DNA from: Agapetus fuscipes
Taxonomy: Eukaryota > Arthropoda > Insecta > Trichoptera > Glossosomatidae
NCBI GenBank assembly: GCA_951799405.1
Contig: OX637343.1
Coordinates: 14,796,524-14,860,523 of the forward strand
DNA length: 64,000 nt
Direction: 5' to 3'
Shown here: in pieces, positions 1 to 8,606 of the stretch
Layout: the number at the start of each line of letters is the position of its first letter
Position numbering within the stretch: position 1 is the first letter of the stretch
The notes under the pieces: generated by a model
Database searches by the model: none
What the model was told of the DNA's origin: nothing
The model's input: the letters and a program-made list of their open reading frames with translations, nothing else
Made by a program: the position numbers and the translations under genes

Positions 1-275
1 AAAAATAAAAAGGTTAAACTGCAATTATTTATTTTAACATAATTTATTTTACACGGTTTGGTTCACAATTTACAAAAGTTGATAATCTCTGCTGATTGGT
101 CTTCACGGCAAAATATTTCGAGCGACTGATTAGTCGCTGATGCCCTTTGTAGTCCGTGTATATAGGTACAAAAGAGGTCATTATTGCATATTCCAGATCA
201 TTCTATCTCTCGCTCATACCAGACCACCATTCTACGTACCTTACTACTACCATCACACTAGCGCCAGATAGTTCT
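1..275 (-). mobile_element. LTR-A solo LTR, first part (split)
   Basis: This stretch resembles the LTR-A copy at 11153-11498 in the same order: an AT-rich block with a TTTATTTTACAC-type motif, a TATATA-like box near 160 that reads as a TATA box on the minus strand, then a block ending CCAGATAGTTC. The LTR is broken at about 276 by an L2/CR1-type 3' end and resumes near 521. The left end lies at or beyond the window edge. No internal retroviral-type genes accompany it. Confidence 0.5.
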
Positions 276-520
276 ACACACTATACTAAAGAACCGATAA
301 GAAGAGTAAACACAATGTTTGGAGAGCGTGCATTTGCAGTTGCTGGTCCTCTAGCCTGGAACCACCTGCCACATCATGTGAGAGAGCTAGAGGACCATGG
401 AAAGTTCTGGAAAGCACTGAAGACAAGCAAATTTCTGGCATCATTTGCACCAGCGCCCTTGGAGTGACTACATCACGAAACGGTGCTATTAAGAAATCAT
501 CAACTCATCATCATTACTAG
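276..520 (+). pseudogene. L2/CR1-type LINE, 3' terminal fragment
   Basis: The plus frame contains GERAFAVAGPLAWNHLPHHV followed by a short basic tail, the pattern found at the C-terminus of CR1/L2-group reverse transcriptases. The frame ends at 467 and the copy ends in a degenerate ATC-rich tail near 498-516, typical for these elements. The open frame upstream of about 276 belongs to the LTR it is inserted in. A related minus-strand copy lies at 48764-49210. It is a dead 5'-truncated copy. Confidence 0.75.
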
Positions 521-569
521 CGTACATGTTCAGGTGCGCGTGGGTACTTCAAATCCTTAGTTCGTAACA
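521..569 (-). mobile_element. LTR-A solo LTR, remaining end
   Basis: The sequence GTGCGCGTGGGTACTTCAA followed by TTCGTAACA matches the terminal block of the 11153-11498 LTR (GCGCGCGTACGTATTTCAA, TTCGTAACA). It completes the LTR interrupted by the preceding LINE fragment. Confidence 0.5.
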
Positions 570-955
570 ATACTACTCTTGAATCAAATGGCTTAAGGGT
601 GACACTTCAATTTTACGGCGAAAGCAAAATTTTCACCCCCCTCTTTTATTTCGGGCTTAATTGGTTCAAACAAATACCACTTAGGGGATGAAAAGTGTGG
701 AAAAAGACGATAGAGCCTTACGGTAGTAGGCGTTTTCTTTTTTAATCCAGCGTTCACGTTAGGGGTTGGAGTGGTGAGGGGGAGGAAGGTCTAGAGGGGG
801 GTGGGGAGGGTCCCAAATAAGAAAAGTCTGTTTTATTTGTCGTCCATTGCTGAGCAAATATTTTAGGCTCAAAAAATTTCAACTACCGGGTTACTGAAAA
901 GTAAATTAAAAAAAAGAGAGCCTTGAAAAATTTAACATCTCTTTTAGTTAAGACA
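570..955. other. Unassigned stretch with G-rich block
   Basis: No repeat or gene is recognised. Bases 762-810 are strikingly G-rich on the plus strand, with runs of 4, 5, 6, 4 and 3 G, compatible with a G-quadruplex. Confidence 0.4.
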
Positions 956-959
956 ATCT

Positions 960-1190
960 TTTTACTTTTGATAATAAGATTATTTTTTAGGGTTAATCTG
1001 TTTACAAAGTGAAAGTCCATTTTTAATTATTTAAAAATTCAAATGGATAAAACATAGTTTTAATTCACTTATTTATTTATTTCTTTGTGCTCGAACATTT
1101 TCATTCACCATTCTGCTCCTGAAGATGCCTCATTAGGCGAAAATGTTCGAGCACAAAAAATAACTAAATAAGTGAATTAAGATTATTTTA
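960..1190 (+). repeat. PLE-like inverted repeat with hammerhead-like core
   Basis: An inverted repeat of about 45 bp per arm (imperfect) flanks a loop: GTGCTCGAACATTTTC at 1087-1102 pairs with GAAAATGTTCGAGCAC at 1139-1154, extended by matching AT-rich arms. Beside it, 1119-1142 reads CTGAAGA, a T, stem GCCT, loop CATT, stem AGGC, then GAAA, the conserved core of a hammerhead ribozyme. Upstream bases 985-1060 resemble 52965-53040. I infer a Penelope-type terminal remnant; no reverse transcriptase is present. Confidence 0.45.
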
Positions 1191-1214
1191 TCATTTATTG
1201 GTTAGGTTTAAATG

Positions 1215-1330
1215 TTCATTTTCAGTCGCCGTACAGAGAGGATGTTCTCCTGAAGACGTCGGCTACGTCGCTGACGAAACGTCGAGAATGATGTAAGTTC
1301 TCTCTACACGGTTCGTTAAATATCCGATTT
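1215..1330 (+). repeat. PLE-like terminal fragment with hammerhead-like core
   Basis: CTGAAGA at 1250-1256 is followed by stem GTCGGC (1258-1263), loop TACGTC, stem GCTGAC (1270-1275) and GAAA (1276-1279). The same family occurs at 24238-24340, with a different but still paired stem, and both continue into a CACGGT...AAATCCG segment. Confidence 0.45.
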
Positions 1331-1407
1331 AAATTAAGTTTTAAAATTGTTCAGTTTTAAAAAATTTATATAATTGTCAAAATTTTCATTTATTGTTTGT
1401 ATTAAAA

Positions 1408-1710
1408 TGTTACGAACTATGAATTCGCAGTGCGTGCGCCTAGGCACGCTGGTATAGTGTAGAGCACTCTGGGGTGTGCGTTTGCCTCTAGTAAAATCCA
1501 TTATGGAAATATGTGGCATATTGTCGAATACGCAAGAACCAATGGTATGAGCTGTATAGATAGAGGCGGCGGTTGTGTGAGAGATAGAGTCGCTTTGAGC
1601 ATTGTAACGCAAAGACTGTAGGCAGAGAGTGAAGAGTGAATACTACATTGTTGTAACCTATATTGAGAAAAATAAATCTTCAATCAATTTAATTAAAAGA
1701 CCCCCATATA
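1408..1710 (+). mobile_element. LTR-A solo LTR (partial)
   Basis: It starts TGTTACGAACT, the mirror image of the terminus at 11498, and continues through a GCAGAGAGTGAAGAGTGAA block and an AATAAA signal shared with 44140-44275. The 3' terminus seems lost near 1710. Orientation is opposite to the copies at 1-569 and 11153-11498. Confidence 0.5.
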
Positions 1711-1737
1711 GATACATATTTAAAAAAAAAAGTAGAG

Positions 1738-1980
1738 TTATAAGTTGGCAGTATGCAGACCACCCGTACAGTAAAATTGGATCACTCTGCCAATGTCAAG
1801 CCGGTTTCAGGAAAGGGCGTTAAAAGTTGCAGGATTTCTGTTCATTTGACATTTGGGTTTTTATTTTGTGTGTACACATGTACCATATGTACCCGCAAAC
1901 TTGTATGCGTCTGCTTGTAGGCATACATTCAATATTAATCCTAAATGTTATTATATCTTTGTAACCTAGATTATAGATAA
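1738..1980 (+). repeat. R3 copy (divergent)
   Basis: Diverged copy with recognisable blocks GCAGACCACCC, CCAATGTCA, GGTTTCAGGAAAGG, GTCTGCTTGT and the 3' end ATCTTTGTAACCTAGATTATAGAT. Confidence 0.7.
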
Positions 1981-2084
1981 CAAAATTAAATGCAAGAAGT
2001 TGAAATACAAAGTTACTTACCAAATATTATAAACTCATTAACTTCTTAGTTTTATTTTTATCTAGAGTAATATTGCGATAATTT

Positions 2085-2190
2085 ATTTGGTAACGCTATT
2101 TTGTGTAAATTACACCTCAAGAACCCTCTGCGAGCTCGGGCGTCGTTATATAAAGCGTCAATTCTCAAGCAAGACCCAGTTGTTGAAAGG

Positions 2191-2191
<1 letters not shown>
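2085..2191 (-). repeat. SINE-B 3' half, interrupted by the R1 element
   Basis: On the minus strand this is the 3' body of SINE-B (landmarks CAACTGGGTCTTGCTTGAGA and GACGCCCGAGCTCGCAGAG). It stops at 2191 exactly where the LINE poly-T begins and continues at 8299, so the two parts were once one SINE. Confidence 0.8.

Positions 2192-2230
<39 letters not shown>
2192..2230 (-). other. Poly(A) tail of R1 element (39 T on plus strand)
   Basis: An uninterrupted T run directly abuts the target-site duplication, as expected for target-primed reverse transcription. Confidence 0.9.
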
Positions 2231-2732
2231 CCATTGAGAGGGGAAAATCTTCAAAAGATTCCTGCCATTGTTTCCGCCGGCAGGATATGTGAGATTTTTA
2301 CTCACTAAAAACCCCCCTCTGCATCTTGCCACACCCTGGAACTGCCGTCAAGCATGACATCGGGGTGTGGTGTGTCTTTACATGCACAGCATGTCTTCAC
2401 ATTTCAGTTGCGTCAATTGGCAAATCTACACTATCTACATTTTATTTATTTTATTTTATTTTTTAAGGAGAAAAAACAGATACAGACACAAAAACAAATA
2501 CAAGAAAAATGTAAACATAAACAGTAGTGTGCCTTAATCCTAAAGAATTCCCACAGATATGTAAAAACAATAAAATAGCTGACGAAAAATAAAAACATAA
2601 AAGAAATCGATGAGGTAAAAAGTAAATCAAATTAACAACAGAAATAAAAATAAGAGGAAAGAAAAAAAAAAGTGAAAAGAGAAACTAAGAATAAACAAAA
2701 AATATACAAAAAAAGATAAAAAGAAAACCCAT

Positions 2733-3284
2733 TCAAGATATAATGGATAGCACGGACATTTTATAAATACTTTTTAATAGGTCAGATCTAAAGGAGTACT
2801 TCACTTTATTAAATATATCTAAATCACTAAAATATATATTAAAATCACTGCACATTCTATACATAGGAGCTCTTTGACCTGAGTTTGTTCGACATTTGGG
2901 CAGAGAAAATATTTGTAACGAACGGGATGCACTTCTTGGTATGCGAAAATTAATCTGACATAGAAGACCAGGGCAATCCGTTTCAGATAGACAAATACTC
3001 CTCAAAGTTAACGCACTCAATAATAAACGCCGATTGTCAAGACTAATTAGGTTTAAGTGAACTAGGCGGTTTTCGTAAGTGCGGTTGACGAAGCTTAAAC
3101 GATGGAATAGTATTTTTGTAAATCTTCTTTGTACGGACTCTATAAGAGTCTTGTACACATTATAAAAAGGATTCCATATAGTCACAGCAAATTCTACTTG
3201 AGATCGTATTAATGAATGATATAAGGTCATATAACTAGATAACATTTTAAATTTTTTTGTTACACGAAACACAAATCCCATCAT
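2733..3284 (-). pseudogene. Jockey/CR1-type reverse transcriptase, C-terminal part
   Basis: The 183-residue frame starts MMGFVFRVTKKFK and contains YHSLIRSQVEFAVTIWNPFY and IESVQRRFTKILFHRL, the thumb and C-terminal region of an abundant insect LINE reverse transcriptase. It continues the frame of 3281-3679 but is out of register with it by a small indel near 3300, so the protein is broken. The stop at 2733 is followed by an A-rich 3' untranslated region. Confidence 0.85.
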
Positions 3285-3679
3285 TTGAAAGGCCCTATTG
3301 ACAACGGCATAATATGCACGTCAAACAAAAGTTTCGAATCGAAAGTCACACCTAGGTCACGTATGCACGATACTCTTTCAAGTGTGTGATTGGAAATCGT
3401 GTAATTGTATTTGATCAGAATGCGTTTCCTCGAGAAGGTTATAATTTTACATTTTTCAAAGGCGAGTGACAGTTTGTTAATCGAACAGTATAAACTGAGC
3501 CGATTGATGTCTTCCTGTAGTAATAAACAGTCGTTAATATTATCAACTTTTTTAAAAAATTTCATATCATCAGCGAATAATAATAATTTACTGTTTTTAA
3601 AGCATTTATGGATATCAGATATGAAAATTGTGAATAAAAAAGGACCCAATATGGAACCCTGATTGAACAATATGAACAT
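3281..3679 (-). pseudogene. Jockey/CR1-type reverse transcriptase, palm domain part
   Basis: The frame begins in the conserved QGSILGPFLFTIFISDI segment and carries LLLFADDMKFF, which holds the paired catalytic aspartates of reverse transcriptase, then IRDLGVTFDSKLLFDVHI. Residues before QGS (MFILFN) are junction sequence, so the copy is 5'-truncated within the RT domain. A frameshift near 3300 separates it from the 2733-3284 frame. Confidence 0.85.
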
Positions 3680-3693
3680 TGTGTTAAGACTAA

Positions 3694-6600
3694 TTAATCT
3701 ACATTAACACTTCTATCAACAGAGACTAGATTTACTACATTTTGGCGGGTCGTGTTCATCCTTCGCCTTACGCGCTCGGCATCCTCCTTCTTTCCGATCA
3801 CGCGAGAGGCAAAGGTATCCCAGGCCCGCCAGTTCTCTTCTGATTGGAGCATTGACGGTACTACCATGTCCAGGTCTAGTCGATCGACCACAATGGTTGC
3901 CATTAATGACCCCCTGTGGTCCGCCCAGGCAGGACACGACAGTAGCGTGTGCTCCGCGTCATCATTTTCTGAGTCGCAGTGCCAGCATGCTGCAGTTGCT
4001 TCTTTTCCTATACGGTGTAGGAAAAAACCGAAACAACCGTGTCCACTCAGCATCTGCGTGAGCCGGTAGTTCAGGCAGCCATGCTTCCTCGAGTACCAAG
4101 GCTCGAGTTGGCTGACAAGCCTGTTCGTCCAGCGTCCTTTAGATGCCGAGTTCCAGCGATCCTGCCACTTTGACAGCGTCAGTTTCCTATGGTGCGGTCC
4201 CTTACCTGATTCATAGACTGCTTTGCGCTCAAGCGCCAGCAGATCTATGGGTGGAGAAGAAGCCAGCACCAATGCCGCTTCCTCGGACATGGTGCGGTAG
4301 CCGGAGATAACTCTCAGCGCGCTTCTTCTCTGGACGGCAGCCATCTTCTTCCTGTACAGCTCTGTCTCAAGCGCCTGCGCCCAAATGGGTGCCCCATACA
4401 GAAGTGTGGAGTGGACCACCTCGTGCAATAGTTTCCTCCTGCACGATTTCGGCCCACCCACGTTCGGCATGAGCCTCCCCAACTGTATCGCTGCTCCGCT
4501 TGCCTTTGCAGCCGCCAGCTCGATGTGTTCTCCGAAACGAAGACCACGATCGAGTTGGATTCCAAGGTAGCGTAGCGATTTAGCCAACGGCACCTCAAAA
4601 CCCTCTAGCAGTAGCTTAGGCAGCAGAGGTCGTCGCTTGCGACAAAACAGTACGGCTTCGGTCTTCTGTATGGCCAGTTCCAAACCAGCTCTGTCAAGCC
4701 ATACCTTTACCCGTCTGAGAGCCTCGTTCCCTATAACTTCAAGTTCACGGGAAGTCCTCCCCTCGATCATCACTGCGATGTCGTCCGCAAAAGCAACAAT
4801 GCTCGACCCCTCAGGCATGTCCGTCCGCAACAGACCATCGTATAAAGCATTCCAAAAGGTCGGTCCTAAGACCGATCCCTGCGGGACGCCAGACGTGATC
4901 CGCCGCTTCTCTTCCACACCAGAGGCACCGTGCCGATACTCAAGACTTCGGCCATCGAAGTAACTTTCAAGCATGGCCATCAAATAGTCTGGCACGCGGA
5001 AGCTCTCCCTCAGCGCTCTGAGGATTAATTCCCATCGCGCAGAGTTAAAAGCATTCCGGATGTCCAGCGCTATCATGACAACCCGTCGGTGGCTCTTCAC
5101 CGTGCCCTGCCATGCTTGTCGGATGACGTTGACAACGTGTCCGACTGCGTCAATTGTGGATCTGCCCCGCCTGAAGCCGTACTGCTTGTCGGAGAGACCC
5201 CGCTCCGGATCCTCCAGAATTGGCTGAAGTCTCCCAAGCAGGAGTCGCTCAAGGAGCTTCCCGAAGCCGTCCAGCATGCACAGCGGTCTAAAAGATGAGG
5301 GTCCGTCCGCGACTGACTTTTTGAGAATAAGGACAAGCCTTTGTCTCTTCCAGGGATCGCCAACTAGACCCTCTTCCAGGCACGCATTGTACACGCCGAG
5401 CAGAACCTCAGGGAACTCCCGGGTCACCAGCAGCACAATCTCATTTGGGACTTCGTCAGGTCCAGGAGCCTTACCTTTACTTACCCTTTTTGCAGCTGTC
5501 TCGAGCTCAGCTACCGTGAACGGTTGGAACTCACCAGTTGAGGGGGTAGGATCTGCCAACGGTCGGTCTCCGTGAAGGGGAAAGAGGCCATCAATAACAG
5601 CGGTCAGGTTACTGGGGTTACTGAGAAAGGGGTCAAGGCCGCGTCCCCGTAGTTTCTGTCGCACTATTTTGTACGGCAGTCCCCAGGGGTCGCGGTTCAC
5701 CGACTCGCACAGCTCACCCCAGCACCTTTCCTTACTGCGCCTGATAGCGCTCTTCAGCTCCTTCTTTGCAGCCTTGTAGTCTTCAGCCTGAAAACTCTCC
5801 CATCCTGAGCGCTGGGCCCGGCGCCGCAAAGCTAAACATGACCGGCGCAGACGGGCAATCTCCTCAGTCCACCAATAAACATTACGCCTGAGGGTGTGTC
5901 CGCCCCGCCGAGCCATGGATGCATCGCAGGCGCGCTTGACCACGCTACTCAGCTCGCTTACCTTTAGCGCTGCTCCATCCGCGTTTGCGATCCTTTCGCT
6001 GCCACTCTCGATGACTGCTTTAAGGGCATCGGTGTCCAAGGAGCGAAGACTCCAACCCGCTGAACTAGCGGCGGAACCCAACCCAGGTGCAGCAGGCCGC
6101 GGCCCCCTTGCAAGCGTGAAGGTCACGTACTGGTGATCGCTCTGCGTGTGCTCATCGAGCACACGCCAGTCTTTCACCCTTCCGATCATTCCTTCATCAG
6201 CAAAGGTTACGTCTATGACAGAACCCGTGGCGCCCCTGCAGAAAGTGAACTTCCCGCCTACATTTGCAGGAAGCAAATGCAGGCCCGAAGCCATCTCGCA
6301 CAGAAGGGCGCCCCGTCTGCTTGTCATCGACGAGCCCCAGTCAGTTGCCCAAGCGTTGAAGTCACCAGCCAGCACAATGGGTAGTGTCGCGCTCCTCACG
6401 TCTTCCTCCAGACCCCGAAGTTCCTCCTCGAACTGCTGCAGCGGAACGTTCGGGGAGAAGTAGCAGCTATATATTCTACAACCTCTTACCTCAATCCATG
6501 TCCAACCACTGCCGCCGTTCAAGGGTCTCCCAGTGATGGCCGCGTGCTGTGATGGGAAGAAGATTGCCGCCCTTCCAGTCTCGTCCGAGTACCAACAACT

Positions 6601-6759
6601 TGTAGAGTTGCGATACTGTTCAGAGACCAGGACAACGTCAATCCCCTTCTCTCGTGCCACCTGAAACATTAGATCCTGGGCAGCTTGGCAATGGCCCAGA
6701 TTTATTTGCAGGAATTTAAGCATTTTGCGACTTTTAGGGCACACCTGAAAGCCCCGCAC
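3694..6759 (-). CDS. R1-clade LINE ORF2: endonuclease, reverse transcriptase, zinc finger
   Basis: This 1021-residue protein would nick the target DNA and copy the element RNA into it. An apurinic-type endonuclease spans about residues 14-217, with Glu47 in VSEQY, GDFNAW with Asp133 and Asn135, Asp183 in IDVTF, and Asp208-His209 in SDH. Reverse transcriptase spans about 400-800: KGKAPGPDEVP, ALDIRNAFNS with Asp566, GVPQGSVLGP, and FADD with Asp659-Asp660. A C-terminal CX2CX8HX4C finger (Cys925, Cys928, His937, Cys942) inside CWHC...EHTLLSCPAW is typical of the R1 clade. The first Met overlaps ORF1 by 58 bases; Met13 (MLKFLQIN, at 6721-6723) is an equally good start, overlapping by 22. The present stop (3694-3696) abuts the nested LINE's target-site duplication; across the insertion the frame would run about a dozen codons further. 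Confidence 0.93.
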   Translation of the reverse strand: MRGFQVCPKSRKMLKFLQINLGHCQAAQDLMFQVAREKGIDVVLVSEQYRNSTSCWYSDETGRAAIFFPSQHAAITGRPLNGGSGWTWIEVRGCRIYSCYFSPNVPLQQFEEELRGLEEDVRSATLPIVLAGDFNAWATDWGSSMTSRRGALLCEMASGLHLLPANVGGKFTFCRGATGSVIDVTFADEGMIGRVKDWRVLDEHTQSDHQYVTFTLARGPRPAAPGLGSAASSAGWSLRSLDTDALKAVIESGSERIANADGAALKVSELSSVVKRACDASMARRGGHTLRRNVYWWTEEIARLRRSCLALRRRAQRSGWESFQAEDYKAAKKELKSAIRRSKERCWGELCESVNRDPWGLPYKIVRQKLRGRGLDPFLSNPSNLTAVIDGLFPLHGDRPLADPTPSTGEFQPFTVAELETAAKRVSKGKAPGPDEVPNEIVLLVTREFPEVLLGVYNACLEEGLVGDPWKRQRLVLILKKSVADGPSSFRPLCMLDGFGKLLERLLLGRLQPILEDPERGLSDKQYGFRRGRSTIDAVGHVVNVIRQAWQGTVKSHRRVVMIALDIRNAFNSARWELILRALRESFRVPDYLMAMLESYFDGRSLEYRHGASGVEEKRRITSGVPQGSVLGPTFWNALYDGLLRTDMPEGSSIVAFADDIAVMIEGRTSRELEVIGNEALRRVKVWLDRAGLELAIQKTEAVLFCRKRRPLLPKLLLEGFEVPLAKSLRYLGIQLDRGLRFGEHIELAAAKASGAAIQLGRLMPNVGGPKSCRRKLLHEVVHSTLLYGAPIWAQALETELYRKKMAAVQRRSALRVISGYRTMSEEAALVLASSPPIDLLALERKAVYESGKGPHHRKLTLSKWQDRWNSASKGRWTNRLVSQLEPWYSRKHGCLNYRLTQMLSGHGCFGFFLHRIGKEATAACWHCDSENDDAEHTLLSCPAWADHRGSLMATIVVDRLDLDMVVPSMLQSEENWRAWDTFASRVIGKKEDAERVRRRMNTTRQNVVNLVSVDRSVNVD

Positions 6760-8093
6760 TTAGCGCTTCCGCACCAGTGCGCCGCCTCAAGGCCCGCCCT
6801 CGAGCACGGGGCGCATCGCAGTGGAGCTTTGCAGTCCGCGGCCAAGTGCCCACACTCTCCGCACCTACGACAGATAGGGTACTTACCTACCTTACCTGTT
6901 TTCTTCCATTTATCTCCCACAGTGCATCGAGCTGCAATGTGGGAGAATCCTAGGCAGAGGAAGCACTGCCTAATCTCAATCCTTGGCTGCAAACGGCAAC
7001 GGAGAAGACCGACCTGGAGTCGACCCCGCTCCAGCACCTCCGTGCTGGCCTTTGACCACGGAATCCTCGCCGTGCAGGTAAAGGTTCCCCGCGGTCCAGG
7101 CCTCAGAGGACCAACCTCCACATCGGTGTCACCAACCATCCTGGCCAGTGATGCCTTGACATCAACGACCTCCACACCCTCGCAGAGGTCCCTTACAAAG
7201 ACTGTGCGCTTAGGCGCCATTCTTTGCACCCTTAAATCGCTGCCGGCTGCGCCGACCAAAAGGCTCTCCAAGGCAGGTCCCCTGTGATCACCCCTGGCCA
7301 GCGTTATCTTTAGAGTGCCATTGGCGCCCTTGCGGATGCCATGAACCACCGGCAGCTCGTCCGTGAGCCCATTATCCCCCGTTATCCTACGCAGGACTCC
7401 GGCGTATGACAAAGGGGGGCAATCTTGTTTGAGAGGGGCTAGGACAACCGTCTCCGAGGGTCTTTTTTGAGTCCCCCGAGGACGGCCGCCGCCCCCATCG
7501 GGCTTTCTGCCTTCCGTCGGTTTTCGGTGGCTATCTTTTCCACGTCTCACCGTGATCCACCCGTTTTGTGAATCACATGGTGTAGTGACAGGTGGGTCAG
7601 CCTGCCTTTCCTTCTTCTTCTTCTTCTTCTTCACCCGTCTCTGCACCTGAGGAGGTGGAACACCTCTTTCGGTGTCAGACGGGTGACTTCGTGCAGTTGC
7701 TGGCTCCACCAGCAACGGCCTGCCTCGGGCTTTCGGTTTTGACACCGAGCCCTGCCTGATGCCCGGTTGCCTTGGGCTTCCAATTTGGCATCCTATGCTC
7801 TTCGCAGGAGCGTCCACAAAGAAATGGCCTATTTGATTACAGAGATCAGTCATCTCTAAAGACAGACTCTTAATTTCTCTGTGGACGCGGCTGCGAGCGC
7901 CCACAAATTGTGATAAAGTCACAATTTTCTCTTGGAGAGACCGCCAAAGAGTCTCTCCAAGGACATTAAAGCGCACATTGCCCCCCCCAGAATCCGAGGG
8001 GCAGCCCGATGATTGCTCATCGGGGGGGGATTCTCCACCGCCAATGGCGACGGTACCCCCCTGGGGTAGTTGTTTGATGTTCGCTTCACTCAT
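6702..8093 (-). CDS. R1-clade LINE ORF1: gag-like nucleic-acid binding protein
   Basis: The 463-residue protein is expected to coat the element RNA. Three cysteine-histidine knuckles sit at the C-terminus: CX2CX4HX4C at residues 377-390 and 408-421, and a variant with Cys427, Cys430, His439 and Cys441. A middle region (about 285-375) resembles the RNA-binding module that precedes such knuckles in R1/I-group ORF1 proteins. The N-terminal half is low complexity, with a run of seven lysines at about 155-161 encoded by a CTT tract (plus strand, near 7615-7632) that may serve nuclear import. The frame is intact and differs from that of ORF2, which begins inside its last codons. The start lies 205 bases from the element's 5' end. 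Confidence 0.9.
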   Translation of the reverse strand: MSEANIKQLPQGGTVAIGGGESPPDEQSSGCPSDSGGGNVRFNVLGETLWRSLQEKIVTLSQFVGARSRVHREIKSLSLEMTDLCNQIGHFFVDAPAKSIGCQIGSPRQPGIRQGSVSKPKARGRPLLVEPATARSHPSDTERGVPPPQVQRRVKKKKKKKERQADPPVTTPCDSQNGWITVRRGKDSHRKPTEGRKPDGGGGRPRGTQKRPSETVVLAPLKQDCPPLSYAGVLRRITGDNGLTDELPVVHGIRKGANGTLKITLARGDHRGPALESLLVGAAGSDLRVQRMAPKRTVFVRDLCEGVEVVDVKASLARMVGDTDVEVGPLRPGPRGTFTCTARIPWSKASTEVLERGRLQVGLLRCRLQPRIEIRQCFLCLGFSHIAARCTVGDKWKKTGKVGKYPICRRCGECGHLAADCKAPLRCAPCSRAGLEAAHWCGSAKCGAFRCALKVAKCLNSCK

Positions 8094-8298
8094 TGGTTTG
8101 TTGTTTGTTTTGGTTCGCTTTAGTGAACTTTGGTCTGCCAGCGCCTGCCTACTCTAACCCTACCCGGGGAGCGCGCCTATCTAAGTCCACCACCCACTAG
8201 ATTGCCAGCAGACCAAAGCCCCGACACCCAACCGACAAAGAGGTAAAGCATCAGGAAGCCCCCAAGCCACGACAAGGCCCGAACCACCGATGGGGGTT
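8094..8298 (-). promoter_or_regulatory. 5' leader of R1 element
   Basis: About 205 bases lie between the target-site duplication and the ORF1 start. By analogy with other R1-clade elements this is where an internal promoter would lie; no specific motif was identified. Confidence 0.5.
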
Positions 8299-8345
8299 GT
8301 TGTTGAAAGGCTGGATGGACCTTTGGTGACCGGTCTTAGATAAAG
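8299..8345 (-). repeat. SINE-B remainder beyond the R1 insertion
   Basis: The minus strand reads the SINE-B body segment around AGACCGGTCACCAAAGGTCC, continuing the piece at 2085-2191. It is followed by an oppositely oriented 5S-headed SINE. Confidence 0.75.
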
Positions 8346-8606
8346 GTCAACGATGATACCATGTTGAAACCACCGGTTCTCATCAGATCACCGAAGTTAA
8401 GCAACATTGGGCGCGGATGCTACTTGCATGGGTAACCGCTAAGTACACCGCGTGTTGTTGGCATTTCTTGGAACGGTCCGTAGCCCAGTGGCAACACTTC
8501 GGACTCGTAAATGGAAGGTTGTGTCTGTTTTGTGAAAATGCATATAATGTGAATCTCTAATGTTACTTATATTTTGCAACTAAGATTAGATTAGATTAGA
8601 CTTAAA
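8346..8606 (+). repeat. Chimeric SINE: 5S rRNA head, tRNA-like unit, R3 tail
   Basis: Bases 8346-8462 match 5S rRNA (GATCACCGAAGTTAAGCA, TTGGGCGCGG, GGTAACCGCT, CACCGCGTG). Bases 8471-8523 are the SINE-B tRNA-like head (GTCCGTAGCCCAGTGG, GGACTCGTAAATGG). At 8523/8524 the sequence switches to the last 80 bases of R3 and ends in AGATT repeats. This is either a SINE that adopted a LINE tail or a template-switch product. Confidence 0.8.

Larger units (their letters stand above)
2442..3696 (-). mobile_element. Nested 5'-truncated jockey/CR1-type LINE
   Basis: This block interrupts the 3' end of the R1 element. It is flanked by ATCTACATT at 2433-2441 and 3697-3705, a 9-bp target-site duplication. 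Its 3' tail is A-rich with TAAAA-type units (2442-2465 on the complement), and it is truncated just upstream of the reverse-transcriptase motif QGSILGP. Confidence 0.85.
2179..8311 (-). mobile_element. Full-length R1-clade non-LTR retrotransposon with target-site duplication
   Basis: The element runs from a 5' end near 8298 to a poly(A) tail read as 39 T at 2192-2230. It is flanked by identical 13-bp copies of GTTGTTGAAAGGC at 2179-2191 and 8299-8311, a target-site duplication inside a SINE-B. It carries a roughly 205-bp 5' leader, a gag-like ORF1, an endonuclease-reverse transcriptase ORF2 overlapping it, and a 3' end interrupted by a nested LINE (2442-3696). Without that insertion the element is about 4.85 kb. 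R1-clade relatives include site-specific 28S and telomere inserters, but this one sits in a SINE. Both ORFs are open, so it was probably active recently. Confidence 0.9.

Noticed and set aside
1088..1154. Complete self-cleaving hammerhead ribozyme
   Set aside because: Core and one helix are present, but the bases before CTGAAGA (TTCTGCTC) find no partner for stem I after the putative cleavage site, so activity cannot be claimed.
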